From: Asterias amurensis
Taxonomy: Eukaryota; Echinodermata; Asteroidea; Forcipulatida; Asteriidae
Length of the DNA stretch: 64,000 nucleotides
Assembly (NCBI RefSeq): GCF_032118995.1
Contig: NC_092659.1
Coordinates: 13,262,177-13,326,176 of the forward strand
Direction: 5' to 3'
The position numbers and the translations under genes are program-made. Positions 11,201 through 21,836 of this stretch are shown one piece after another. The notes beneath the pieces are model-generated. The model was given only the letters and a program-made list of their open reading frames with translations. It did no database searches and was not told the origin of the DNA. The first letter of the stretch is position 1. Each line of letters starts with the position of its first letter.

Positions 11201-14200
11201 TCGTCACCAAGAAAGGTTTTATGCTCATAATTATGTTGAGTAATTACCAATAGTGTCCACTGCCTTTAAGTGATTTAAAATTCAAGGGATGTGTTACACG
11301 GTGGACGGAGTAGTTTTTATGACGTTTACATTCCATTCCCGAACACGTCTGGACAAGTTTCTCATACGTACCCGTATACTCGTTCTGATTGGTTGATTGG
11401 TCTATGACGTCACATCACAATCCCGAACACGTCTGGACATGTTTCTCCTACGGCCCCGTATTCATTCTGATTGGTTCATTGGTCTATGATGTCACATCCC
11501 AATACCGAACACGTCTGAACAAGTTTCTCATACGTGCCCGTATACTCGTTTTGATTGGTTGATTGGTCTATTTATGACGTCACATCCCCCCTACCGAACA
11601 CGTCAGGACATGTTTCTCATACGAGCCCATGTTAATTCTGATTGGTTGATTGGTCTATGATGTCACATCCCAATACCGAACACGTCTGGACAAAAAGCTC
11701 AATTTTAAAAGAAACTGATTTTCAAAGTAATCGTCTTTACTGTTCAAATTAAAAACACTTCATTTGTTTAGGCAAATGCTTTACAGACCATAGAATGTAC
11801 ACTATAATAATTGCTTAACAAAGCTTGATCTCAACCAGGGTACTTTTTTGTAATATTATTATTAACTGATGTGACCTTAATATTAATCAAATCATCAAAG
11901 CGTTTGACCACTTAAAACGCATCAATATGTACGATAAATTATTTGTATAATATGATTTAAATATTATTAATTAATTTATATAGTTTCTAGAGGAAAATAA
12001 AAAAGAGAAAAAAAGAACACAGTGCCCTCGTTGTAGTAATTTTGCTGGCAATATTTTCAATAAAAATCTCATTAAGAAGCTGTAAATCCCTTTATTTTCA
12101 TCCTCAAAATGTTTGATTAGAAGGGGGAGCTGTTAGCTATGAGTAGGACAACTTCGCGATTTCCCTTGTCACAGCCCAACTTCACGCCGTGCACAACGAA
12201 AAATCCACGGCGCGCGTGAGCTCGCTCTAGCCTCAGTAATTTACGTAGTCTAACCATACTCTCAAAAGAAACCTCTTTTGTAGTAAAATACTTGGAACAT
12301 CAAACAGCAAATGTGATTTAAATCATTGTCATAATATTCAACTTTATAAAAAGGGCTCCGTTTTTAGTTGTAAGTGTTATTTATTGAAAATACAGCCAAT
12401 TATGGTCCATCGGTACGAGTCTTTACTGTGTATCTGTGTTTCTCTATACCCACTATAGGTCACGTGACCACATGTAAACATTGGTAGCGCAATCGGTCTA
12501 TAGGAATGAAGAAACTGTCTTACAAGCACAGGTGCAAACTCGCGTGTCACGCCCATGTTTCAACTGGTCAACTTTTTACTGGTCATTAACAAATGTTTAT
12601 ACACACCCACGTGACGCGCTCTCCACCAATAGGAATAGCGAAACTGTCTGATGTATTTATGAATGTCATTTAAAGACACAGGCTCGTCATTTTATGACCA
12701 AACTATAAACTAGCGCCACGAAAAGTGACCTAGCCTTGGATGCACCCCACTAAACCAACGCCAATGGCAAACAGTGCAATATTATACATATTGAAAAATT
12801 ATTTAGAATTATCAGAGCTTTTTACTGAAAGAAATAATACACTGACTCTTGATTGGGAGTCACTTGGCCATCGAGTAAACCCCTTCAAATACAAACACTC
12901 CCAGCATCTCAGCGCAAAAATATAGTTAATATTATTATAATTATAATTTATAATTTAGTATTTTATTTTAATAAAAAAACAACCAAAAGGTTGACAACAT
13001 TCAAGTGTACAAAGTTAAGTTAAATGGAATTAACAATAAACGGATAAATCCATACACAAACACAAGAGAATTTATAAGAAAATGTTAAACAGTACAAAAT
13101 TGTACGGGCTCTCTTTTTCCATGACTGAGTATAGTGCTCAACTAAATCCAAAGAGTTATGCTGCGTTGTGTAATCTTCACCGAACAAATCTTTTCTTGTT
13201 TTTCATTAACAGGAAAAAAGCTGTGCCGGGGTTAGTCTAGAAAAGGGAAGCGCCTGTAAAGGCAAAGGTATGTTTTTTATCATGTCTTAGTTGTGTGAAG
13301 AAACGAGCACTTTATACTCCTAAAGTCCCGAAACACGATTCCAAACAATAAATGAAATCGTTTTATAATTCAGATTTTACTCTTGTGACAGATCGTACAA
13401 TTTGGCCCTCTGGTGTTTACGGTTTACCAACGCCTACAAGTGGTTGCCAAAATAACTCCGGAGTCATCTGGGAAACTGGTTCCCGTTATCAAGACACGGA
13501 AGACACAAGATCGAGTAACTACTGGTACCCATCCACTGGCATTCATCTCCTTGGACCGTATGAGAAGAACGACATGACACAGAACTTCTGCATGAAGACA
13601 CGTGATCATACGGACGAGGCTGAGGGTGACTGGCCGCAGGGGAGATACTGTGTGTTCAAATACGGAGAAAGCTGTCCGAGAAGTGAGGCTTGCTTTTCTT
13701 TTTATTGCACTAATTTAGACAGGACGCAGGGTGAGGGACAGGAAGAGGATGAATTTGGGTCAATCTGTGTCATTTGTTTTGTTTCTGTGCGTCTGAACAT
13801 AAAGCATCATCATCTTCATGTTTCCCCACAGTACATAGTAGAGTTGTAAATTCGGGACTTTTAAAGCTGGTAAAAAAATAAGTTCCAAACCTTGAGTAAT
13901 ACATGCAGTTTAAAAGAATCTGATACGCCAATGTCTTGTAAGTGAATTTATTAAGTATTACCCACATCCAAAAGGCCCATATCTAAAACTTTGAAGGCTT
14001 GCAAAGCCTCAAGTTGTTCTGTTTCCTTATATGCCTCATGGCCTTAAATTGCACCACAGTGCATTAATGACAGTGGACACTATTGGTAGTTGTCAAAAGA
14101 CCAGTCTTCTCACTTGGTGTATCTCAACAAATGCATGCAATAACAAACCTGGTGAAAATTTGAGCCCAATTGGTCGTCGAAGTTTGAAGACAATAATGAA

Positions 14201-15072
14201 AGAAAAAACACCCTTGTCACACGAAGTTGTGTGCCTTCAGATGCTTGATTTCGAGACCTCAAATTCTAAATCTGAGGTCTCGAAATCAAATTCATTGAAA
14301 ACTACATCTTTCTCGAAAACTACGTTACTTCAGAGGAAGCCGCTCGTTTCTCACAATGTTTTATACTATCAACAGCTCTCCATTGCTTGTTACCAAGCAA
14401 GTTTTTATGTAAAAAAATATGTTGAGTGATTACCAATAGTGTCCACTGCCTTTAAGAACGCAAAATTGTCGGTCCCCCATAAGCGGGCCCGGACCCCAAG
14501 CCGTAAAGGCTTCGCGCTACGCGCTCGCATATTTCATCTTTGTTCTGAAGTGCCCCCTAGTTAAAAGTACGCCACTGCTTGTGATACAATCCTTCTGCAC
14601 CCCAACAATCTTCTTACGGACCTGTTGGATTAATGTATTGAGAAAGGTAATAGAAAATAATGTTATTGTCATCCTTTTGACAGTAATGTCGTCTGGTTTC
14701 ATCGTTTGGGATGACGAAGACGACAACAACGCAAACGAAGTGCAAGGCACCGTACCATCAGGAGTGTACGACCAGGATACCCGTATCGACTACTGCTGCA
14801 TGACCGATGGTGACGTATCCCAGCCGATCAGCTTGCCTACTCAGAATCCTTTCTATCTGTTCCCGTATAACTCGGAGCAGTGCCAGGCCGTCAAAGGCAT
14901 GAATGCGACTCAGGAGTATTTTCGATGGGACGAGCAAGACTACCCGACAGGTATTCAAGACGAATCTGGAGGATCCCATCCGTACCTCATAGCGAGATCT
15001 TCGTCTGTGTTGCCAAGAGACAACATTGTACACTACTGTTACTATGAAGCCATCGAATCCTTGAACCGTTGA
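7898..15072 (+). CDS. Apextrin-like protein: signal peptide + PAN/Apple-like + ApeC
   Basis: Four exons, 7898-8230, 13213-13267, 13374-13682 and 14684-15072, give an in-phase 361-residue protein. Residues 1-21 are a signal peptide (hydrophobic LALLFTLVIISV core). Residues about 22-111 resemble a PAN/Apple module (CKRACHTDPKCVSINF, then QCEFSSANHA). Residues 112-129 are a Cys-containing linker. Residues about 130-361 are ApeC. It should be secreted. Family knowledge: amphioxus apextrin-like proteins bind peptidoglycan in antibacterial defence, and sea urchin apextrin is extracellular. The substrate of this protein is not shown by sequence. Intron 1 is about 5 kb and repeat-rich; intron 3 holds a MITE. 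All splice sites are GT-AG. The 7898 ATG is chosen because it directly precedes the signal peptide. The ApeC block is duplicated at 1.6-2.5 kb. Confidence 0.85.
8349..8466. repeat. Palindrome P1 with CGAG..GAAG.CGAG apex
   Basis: Arms of about 50 bp (GGTTTTCAACTAGTGGTGT mirrored by ACCACTAGTTTAAAACC) flank the 15-nt apex CGAGACGAAGTCGAG at 8400-8414. A partial relative occurs at 21743-21836. Confidence 0.85.
8994..9156. repeat. Palindrome P2 with CGAG..GGAG.CGAG apex
   Basis: Arms of about 72 bp (GGGAATAACAGT...GTTAACGGAC mirrored) flank CGAGCCGGAGGCGAG at 9067-9081. The arms are unrelated to P1 but the apex has the same pattern. Confidence 0.85.
9157..10126. other. Intronic, CG-rich stretch, no gene seen
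   Basis: Part of intron 1 of the apextrin-like gene. Contains runs of CGCGC and a hairpin at about 9932-9974 (CAGTCCGGCAA mirrored by TTGCCGGACTG). The ORF at 9334-9702 has no recognisable protein. Confidence 0.45.
10127..10530 (+). repeat. Hairpin-string cassette, copy 1
   Basis: Several successive stem-loops: about 10155-10178 (GCAAAC/GTTTGC), 10185-10222 (GTGATTTT/AAAATCAC core), 10248-10263 (GAGACGT/ACGTCTC), 10266-10290 (TTTTCAC GAA GTGAAAA) and 10300-10329 (perfect 10-bp stem TTCCACGACG). These are followed by a conserved tail with GTGCTACCCCGTCTATGTAGG. Short ORFs inside are unlikely to be coding. No known RNA family recognised. Confidence 0.75.
10563..11292 (+). repeat. Hairpin-string cassette, copy 2 (with MITE insertion)
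   Basis: Second copy of the 10127-10530 cassette. Stem-loops at 10589-10615, 10620-10657, 10683-10698, 10701-10725 and 10735-10764 are all retained. Differences fall in loops or flanks, or lengthen a stem: the first stem here reaches 10 positions with one G-U type pair. A family A MITE sits in the TTAA of its tail. Confidence 0.75.
10941..11269. mobile_element. MITE family A, copy 1
   Basis: Ends are inverted copies of GGCAGT-GACACTATTGGTAATT next to TTAA. It is inserted in cassette copy 2. Cassette copy 1 shows the empty site CACTTATTAAGTGATT at about 10494-10509. Confidence 0.85.
11327..11695 (+). repeat. ~84-bp minisatellite with ATTGG and CRE-like motifs
   Basis: Units start at CCGAACACGTC near 11339, 11423, 11503, 11593 and 11675. 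The first four each contain GATTGGTTGATTGG or a close variant (inverted CCAAT pair) and TGACGTCA or TGATGTCA. Units alternate, so the array behaves as an AB dimer. Any enhancer role is speculative. Confidence 0.8.
11700..13212. other. End of intron 1, AT-rich, nothing recognised
   Basis: No exon, RNA or clear transposon signature. The short ORF at 12740-12925 has no recognisable features. Confidence 0.4.
13213..13267 (+). CDS. Exon 2: short linker
   Basis: Acceptor AACAG before 13213 and donor G|GTATGT after 13267. Encodes EKSCAGVSLEKGSACKGK plus one base, which joins AT of exon 3 to make Asp. Phases fit on both sides. Confidence 0.75.
13374..13682 (+). CDS. Exon 3: ApeC N-terminal half, copy 2
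   Basis: 102 full codons plus split codons. Relative to copy 1 it has two extra residues around GCQNNSGV. Donor A|GTGAGG. Reading past the donor (to 13849) is intron. Confidence 0.85.
14064..14455. mobile_element. MITE family A, copy 2
   Basis: In intron 3 of the apextrin-like gene. CAGTGGACACTATTGGTAGT at the left end is mirrored by TACCAATAGTGTCCACTG at the right, with TTAA at both borders. It accounts for part of the intron length difference from copy 1 (1001 versus 254 bp). Confidence 0.85.
14684..15072 (+). CDS. Exon 4: ApeC C-terminal half, copy 2
   Basis: Acceptor GACAG before 14684; stop TGA at 15070-15072. Carries MSSGFIVWDDED, YCCMTDGDV, QEYFRWDEQDYP and HYCYYEA. One residue longer than copy 1. 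Confidence 0.87.
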
Positions 15073-15299
15073 GCAGGAAACCGATTCGTAACGTGGTGTA
15101 TGGTGAATTATAATATAATTATATGTCTTTGTTGGTGTAAAAAAAAATGTACACTGCTAAATTACTGCATAAATTAATTTTCCCATGTTAGTGTTGGAAT
15201 CGGTTACTTTTTAATTCCGCACGCGATAACATTATTTCATTTAAAATCATAATATTATATTATGATTTTACATTGGTATGGTTTCTTTGTAGTATCGGT

Positions 15300-16116
15300 C
15301 CACTACTTGCCGTCCAACTCGCCGTCAACTCGCTTGTGCCGTCAACTCGCCGTCAACTCGCGTGTGCCGTCAAGGTGCCGTCAAGTCGTCGTCAACTCAA
15401 CCACTACACAGATGGCATGTATGGATAGTCTTGACCCCGGACGTCAGTGATCAGTTTACAAGACGCACAGTACATGATATACGATACCGATATTTGGATA
15501 TAGACTTGGGCCAAGACTTGGGCCAAGACTTGGGCCAAGACTATTCCATATACCGGAAATGCTGTCCAAAGCTCTGTGAAAAAGCAAGTCGGCGGCCGAC
15601 GGCTTTGCTGCGTATTACTATTAGAAGAAGAAAAAAAATCACGAGAAAAAAAAAACCTCAATGTTTATAACCTTAAACCTTAAACTTATGAAAACTTCTC
15701 TTTTAGCTAATACTTTACACAGTACTATGCCTCTTTTGTGGATTTAAGAGGCACTGGACACTATTGGTAACTACTCAAATTAATTATTAGCATAAAACCT
15801 TACTTGGTAACGAGTAATTGGGGAGCGGTTGATAGATAAAACATTGTAAGGCAGGCTCCCTCTGAAGTAACGTAGTTTTCGAGAAATTCGAGAAAGAACT
15901 AGTTTTCCACGAATTTGATTTCGAGACCTCAGAATTAGATTTTGAGGTCTCGAAATCAATCATCTGAATGCACACATTTTCGTGTGACAAGGGTGTGTGA
16001 GAAGACAGGTCTTTGACAAATTATCAATAGTGTCCAGTGTCTTTAAATATTTAAAGAGTTGACGATGAGTTGACGGCACCTAGCGAGTCGACGGCGATTT
16101 GACGGCAAGTAGTAGG
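15300..16116. mobile_element. Foldback-like element with iterated terminal repeats
   Basis: The left end iterates CGTCAACTCGC-type units after CACTACTTGCCGTC. The right end carries the inverse (GACGGC...GACGGCAAGTAGT). It interrupts the duplicated ApeC 3' flank, whose homology to 2.6-2.7 kb resumes after it. A threefold direct repeat of ACTTGGGCCAAG lies at about 15505-15541. Confidence 0.65.
15744..16046. mobile_element. MITE family A, copy 3 (nested)
   Basis: GCACTGGACACTATTGGTAA and its inverse, both bordered by TTAA. It lies inside the foldback-like element. Confidence 0.82.
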
Positions 16117-16317
16117 ACCCAAGATTTGTAGAGGAATGCTTTTTTGCAAAAGAAATTCGTAAGCAATTTATATAACTCATAGCATGTATGAGTTGATGTC
16201 ACGATTAGTTGTTAACTTATTATTTTAACATTGATTTTGTGTACAATAATAACGTGTTGAACATTACCTGCCTGCTGTCACCTGGCGTCATTAGGGTTGT
16301 ACCATATAGGCGTACTT

Positions 16318-16699
16318 TTAATATTTTGCACTGGACACATTAATTGGTTGTCAAGGACCAGTCTTTCACTTTTATGCATAAAATAACAAACATGTGAAAA
16401 CTTGAACTCAATTTGGTCGTCGAAATTGCGAGAGGATGGCGGAAGAAAAACAACACCCTTGTCACACAAGTTGTGTGCTTTCAGATGCCCTGAATTCGAG
16501 ACCCCATTTTCTGAGGTTTTGAATTCAAATACTATTTTAGTGAAAAAAAAATTTCTTCTCAAAAACTAAGTTACTTCAGAGGGAGCAGTTTCTCACAATG
16601 TTTTATACTATCAAAGCTCTCCATTGCTCGTTACCAAGTACGTTTTTATAACATGCTAACAATTATTTTGAGTAATTACCAATAGTTTCCAGTGTCTAG
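16318..16699. mobile_element. MITE family A, copy 4 (degenerate)
   Basis: Ends GCACTGGACAC and CAATAGTTTCCAGTG with internal family A blocks (CCCTTGTCACAC, AGAGGGAGC, TTTTATACTATCAA). The second insertion in the duplicated ApeC flank. Confidence 0.72.
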
Positions 16700-17116
16700 T
16701 CGGTCAGTGGAATAAACCTCACTTGCTGTTATAAAATCATTGAACCCAACTTGCCAAATATCGTGATGTTAGAGAACTCGTCTGCATAATGTTGTATTGA
16801 AAAGGAAATGTATACACTTTAATAGGAAAATATGGCCACGCATCTAACACTAGCAAAGTACCGAGTAATTTATTGCCAGCTAACTCGGGGAGCCATAACT
16901 CGTGTTTATAACCACAAAAAAAAAATGCATGCCTCAACAAGCAACAAAATCATGTGTGAATCGATTATCTTAATTTAATCCCATCACTTTTAAAAACAGT
17001 ACAAATTCAACTTATGAATGTTCAAACCTATTCCCGGCAGAAATTAGCCGGGAAACCTGACTGTAATACAAGTTGCGTTTTTGTTATTGATCAACTATTG
17101 ATAATTTGCGAAAATA

Positions 17117-17275
17117 ACTTGTCGGAACATAGGGGTGTCGGAACATAGGGGTGTCGGAATATAAGATGAGTTGTCGGAACATAGGGGTGTCGGAACATAG
17201 GGGTGTCGGAATATAGGCTGAGTTGTCGGAACATAGGGGTGTCGGAACATAGGGGTGTCGGAATATAGGTGTGTA
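17117..17275. repeat. Minisatellite, 16-bp unit in ~52-bp higher-order repeat
   Basis: GTCGGAACATAGGGGT occurs in pairs followed by a variant GTCGGAATATA-x; the triplet repeats three times. ORFs across it are repeat artefacts. Confidence 0.88.
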
Positions 17276-18754
17276 ACCGTTGTCATATGTTGGCAAGGTG
17301 AGGCCTAGAGAGCGCTGGGCCCTTTTACCGTCGCGCTCAAACCGTTCCCTATTTTTCTTTGAATGTGAACCATACATACTATATTTAAATTAACAATAGC
17401 CTATACTCTGTATTACATGTTGATAAAATAAGTGTAAAATCGTTTTGTCAACATTGAACTGCTTCAGCTTTCGAATGAAAAACATCCGTTGCATATAGCC
17501 TTGCTGAGATTGCGTGTTTTTATCAGTTGTGAGTTTAAATTTTATCATAATAATAATCTTTAAATTAAATAATAATCTTTAAATTTTATCATAATAATTA
17601 TCATCGATTACGGTACCAAGGTATTTGTACTCATTCACACGTTCTATAGGCCTATATGCACTGGTTCATGGACCCCAGTGATGCGACGAAAATCTATAAC
17701 CATCTCCTTTGGTTTTCTTCACACGTTGTACGTTGTACTACGTAACCACCGCTTTAGATTTTCCATTACTTTAGTACAGTCATGAAAAAGAAATTGATTG
17801 GATTCACGGCAAAAATACTGCCGTTGAAGAAGATCTTTAACCCATGTGCATTCTTTATACCATTGTTAATACAATCCAGGTTTACTAACCATCGAACAGC
17901 CCAAGTTTGCTGAAAACCAAAATAATATTAAAGATTCTTGAATTAAATTTCTAAAATCGTATTAACATTTTCAAATAGCCAAGGCTTATGCTATTGGTGA
18001 CCTTTCGGTAATACTTGTTCAATGACTGGAAGTACAAGTCTATGCCTCTCGTTAACGACTCACCTCACTTGTAATTTTATTACAATTAATTTGTCCTAAC
18101 AATAAAAATTACCACAATAGCTCTTCGAGGCTTTCTCTGTAAAGTTTTTGACAATCATCATGATTTAAAAAAAAAAATCCTTTGTACACAAAACGACGTG
18201 TTTTTTGTTTCGGTGGTGGTGGCAGCTAATTAGTATTTCATCATCATAAGCGTCGACATTTTACAAGACAACTGTGCAGGGGAGAGTTAATTATCCATGA
18301 ACAATTAAATTGATTGACCAATTATGCGTATGGATTTCAAGTTTTATTTTCATGTTTATTACTTGTTTTCTACAAACACTAGCTAACCAGCTAGCGAGGT
18401 TTCCTCATGTTACAGTGTAATTGCTTTACAGGCGGCTGCGCTGTCCATTGCCGTTTTAACGGTGCACAAATCTATAGTGTCACGTTAAAGCATGATAAAA
18501 ATAAAATTGATGTAGTCCTTCATAAAACCATTATGAATTGTGTTGCGAAGTCTCTGCTTTTAAAGTCACTAACACTGTACACGTATTGGTAGTCACTAAA
18601 TATATATAGCATAAAACCTCGCGCGCGCTTGTTTTGCGGGAATAGTACCCGAGCGGGCACTGGTCTTTGCCCGCGGTAACAGCGCCCTCTCTTGACTTGA
18701 ACCGTGAACAACAACTACAAAACTCCTTTTTAGTAGCCCAAAATTAGTGATAAT
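17276..18754. other. Intergenic, nothing recognised
   Basis: AT-rich sequence without a supported exon, RNA gene or complete repeat. Confidence 0.4.
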
Positions 18755-21680
18755 TGCAGCAAATCTGAGAAAAAATTGGAAAGAAGCTGATTTCAGCTGA
18801 TAATGGTAGGTATGGGTGTCAGTTACCACAAAAAAAAGTAAGGACCAATTAGGGTTGGGGAAATCGTTTCCCCGGGGGGTAATTAAAACCCGGGGGTTAA
18901 TTACCCAAAATTTACCCAGAGTATGTTGTGTTTGGTATCAAATGAAAGGAAATTTAATTTTAAACCAAGTAAGTGATGTTCATTTTGTCATTTTATCATC
19001 CTGTGAAAAGTTACACTTGATTTAAGACGTGGCACTTGCTAACACAGGATCAACAAGGTTATTACACACATTCTAATGTAAACACCTTAAAACTATTATT
19101 TTACAATACTTTGTGTCTATCAAAGTGTACCACACTTTTTGAGGGTTCAAATTAACTTGGTTTAAGACATTTTAAGTGGATACTACTGGAACTGACAAGC
19201 CAAACGTGACAGAAAGCTCATTAAAGACCCTTTTTACACACATTTTGGTCAAAACGGCTTGATTGGCAGTTTCCTCTACATCGCTCAGTTATTCAGTGTC
19301 TGTAACATCAAAATGTCTGCAGCACACTCATACATGCAAACACACATGACATGCCAGCTTTGATGCTGCTACATTTCATGGTTTGGTACTGCCTCTCCCC
19401 TTCCTTGCAGTTGCAGCAAATTGTTGTTAAAAGATTTCTGGGGTGATACTCCGACATCTTGAGCATCTTGAGTCCCAATTTATTGTTGGTATCCAACTCC
19501 CAGCCTCTTCCAAGGAGCTCAAAGAGAGGTTTTGAGATGCTTCAACATCACAACTTGGAGGTGTTCACGAAGGGAGTGTTGTGCTGTTGCATTTGGTGTT
19601 GGTGGTACACGATCGGGATCAATTTTTTCCTTGGCCGCTTGCTTATGGCAACCTTGCCAGGACGTAATGTGGTCAGTGCATTGTCACATAGCTAACTTCG
19701 AAGAACGTCCCATCAGTAGTATCATGAAGGCACCTCTATGGTAGTATGCGGTAGTTAACAGCCGTAGGCAGTGAGGGAAGCTGGAGGGAGAGTTTAAAGT
19801 GGATGAAGACATTTTTTGCATGGTTTTTCTAAGAAAATAAATCCTTTTTGAGGATCTTCAGAGTTTTGCTGGCCAGATCGGTTCCCTGAGGGAAGGACAA
19901 CAGCAGGTATGCCGGCAGTTGGAGTGGACCAGACAACCCCTACCCAAGAAAGCACTCCCCTCGTAACCTGACATCTCAACATCGATAGGATATAGGAAAA
20001 TGAAGATAAAAGTCAGAAAGATTTAAAGATCTTGACAGCTTTCTCAACAGCATGTGACACCAGGGAGGACACTGTACAAAATTCTTTTTAAAAAAAGCTA
20101 GGGTGCCTGTTAAATCACCGTAAACTTTACTGTGGGAGTTTTGTAAATTGTGCCTTGAAGGGGTAGTTTACAAAACCTCCACAGTAAAATTTACGGTGCT
20201 TTACCTGGCAGCATAGGGCGCCAGGTATAAGAACCGTAAAGCAAGCTCACAACAGCGACCCAAGATGCCCCAAAAATGCCCCCATAGACACACTAGCAGC
20301 TCAAGGGCCACGATACCGGTAAACCAAATGGTCGGTTTACTGATGAAGAAGGAGTTTTGCATTATCAGCCAGTTCGGTGAATCATGTCACGATAAAACCT
20401 TGTTCCAGCATCTCAAAATTGCCGAGGGAAGAGAGATACATGTTGTTCGTTTAGCCACGCAGAAAAAAAACAGCAAGCTTTAAGAGTGCAGGAGGTGAGT
20501 GCCGTCAAGACCAACCTGATGAAGCAGCTCAAACAAATTCAAGCTGACTTGGCTGCTCTCAAAGCTTCCACCTTAACCATAACAGCAGAGAGACCCAAAT
20601 GCTCCAAAAACACTGTCCTCTCATGAATGTGGCTGTAACGCAACGACAAGCCAGTAAACGACCTGAATATGATCACTGCTTCACCTGTGGTAGCTCTAAG
20701 CACTTCAGGAGAGGCTGCAAACAGCGACGACGACCCAAGCAGGCAGGAGACGTGGCGAACGGAGGGATGAGTAGCCGTCCTGACATCCAATCAGTCTCAA
20801 CTACCACAAGGTTAAAAAATGACCAACTTAGTTGGCCCGAAGTACACTACGTGTGTAATCTAGGAAGAAGACCAACCTTTGTGTGATACTGGTGCCCAGG
20901 TTTCCCTAATGTCTACATCATGGCTTATAACCAGAACATGTTCAACCAGTGACTGACTTGCTAGCCAAGGGAAAAATAGATCCTCATCGCCTACCACCAA
21001 CAACGCTCCCTTCGTGTTCACCTCTAAGTTAGGGTATGGCAGTATCTCAAAACCTCCATACTTGGGCCCCTTGAAAGAGGCTGCATGTGGAGTGGCTGTG
21101 AACATTGCTCCAATGGAGCAAGTATTACAAACACCGAAAAATGAGCAATGTAGAGGAACTTTGCTATTCAAGCCATGGTGGCCCATGAATGTGTTTAGGG
21201 TCTTTAATGAGCTTTCTGTCACGTTTGGCTTGTCAGTACCAGTAGTATCCACTTAAAATATCTTGAACCAAGTTAATTTGAACCCTCATACAGTGTGGTA
21301 CACTTTGATAGATACAAAGTAATGTAAAATAATAGTTTTAAAGTTTTTACATTAGAATGTGTGTAATGACCTTGTTGATCCGGTGTTAGCAAGTGCCACA
21401 TCTTAAATCAAGTGTAACTTTTCACAGGATGATAACGTGACAAAATGAGCATCACATTCTTGGTTTAAAATTAAATTTCCTTTCATTTGATACTAAACAC
21501 AACATATTTTGGGTAAATTTTGGGTAATTAACCCCCGGGTTATAATTACCCCCCTGGGAAACGATTTCCCCAACCCCAAAGTGGTCCTTACTTTTTTTTG
21601 GGTGGTAACTGACACCCATACCTACATGTACCATTATCAGTTGTATCAGCTTCTTCCCAATTTTTTCCCAGATGAATCCT
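18755..21680. mobile_element. ~2.9-kb foldback element with ~0.8-0.95-kb arms
   Basis: Sequence from GAGAAAAAATTGG and GGTATGGGTGTCAGTTACCA (about 18770-18830) rightwards recurs in inverse from about 21650 leftwards. Correspondence continues to about 19700 on the left and 20930 on the right, for example GAGGTG-TCACGAAGGGAG. The unpaired centre holds a CCHC-encoding stretch. Confidence 0.75.
20265..20886 (+). pseudogene. Degenerate Gag-like fragment with CCHC zinc knuckle
   Basis: CFTCGSSKHFRRGC at 20677-20718 fits C-X2-C-X4-H-X4-C. Just upstream another frame encodes a Lys/Gln/Leu-rich, coiled-coil-like stretch (SAVKTNLMKQLKQIQADLAA). The pieces are in different frames, so this looks like a broken Gag-like protein of a retroelement. 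A cellular zinc-knuckle relic is possible. Confidence 0.5.
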
Positions 21681-21742
21681 AATATAGGGATACTACTTAC
21701 TAAAAATCTTAGTGAAGTCTTACTTAGAGCCACGTGAATAGG

Positions 21743-21836
21743 GGCCCCTGGTTCTTGATAATATTTTTACCAAGACGAAGTCGAGGTAAATTATCAAGAA
21801 CCATGCCTCGGCGGGTTTAAACCACTAGTGTGAAAA
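21743..21836. repeat. Palindrome P4, truncated relative of P1
   Basis: The right arm GTAAATTATCAAGAACCA...GGCGGGTTTAAACCACTAG matches P1, with apex CAAGACGAAGTCGAG at 21771-21785. The left arm is only about 28 bp (CTGGTTCTTGATAATATTTTTAC). Confidence 0.75.

Noticed and set aside
12740..12925. 61-codon ORF in apextrin-like intron 1
   Set aside because: No homology recognised and no compatible splice sites.
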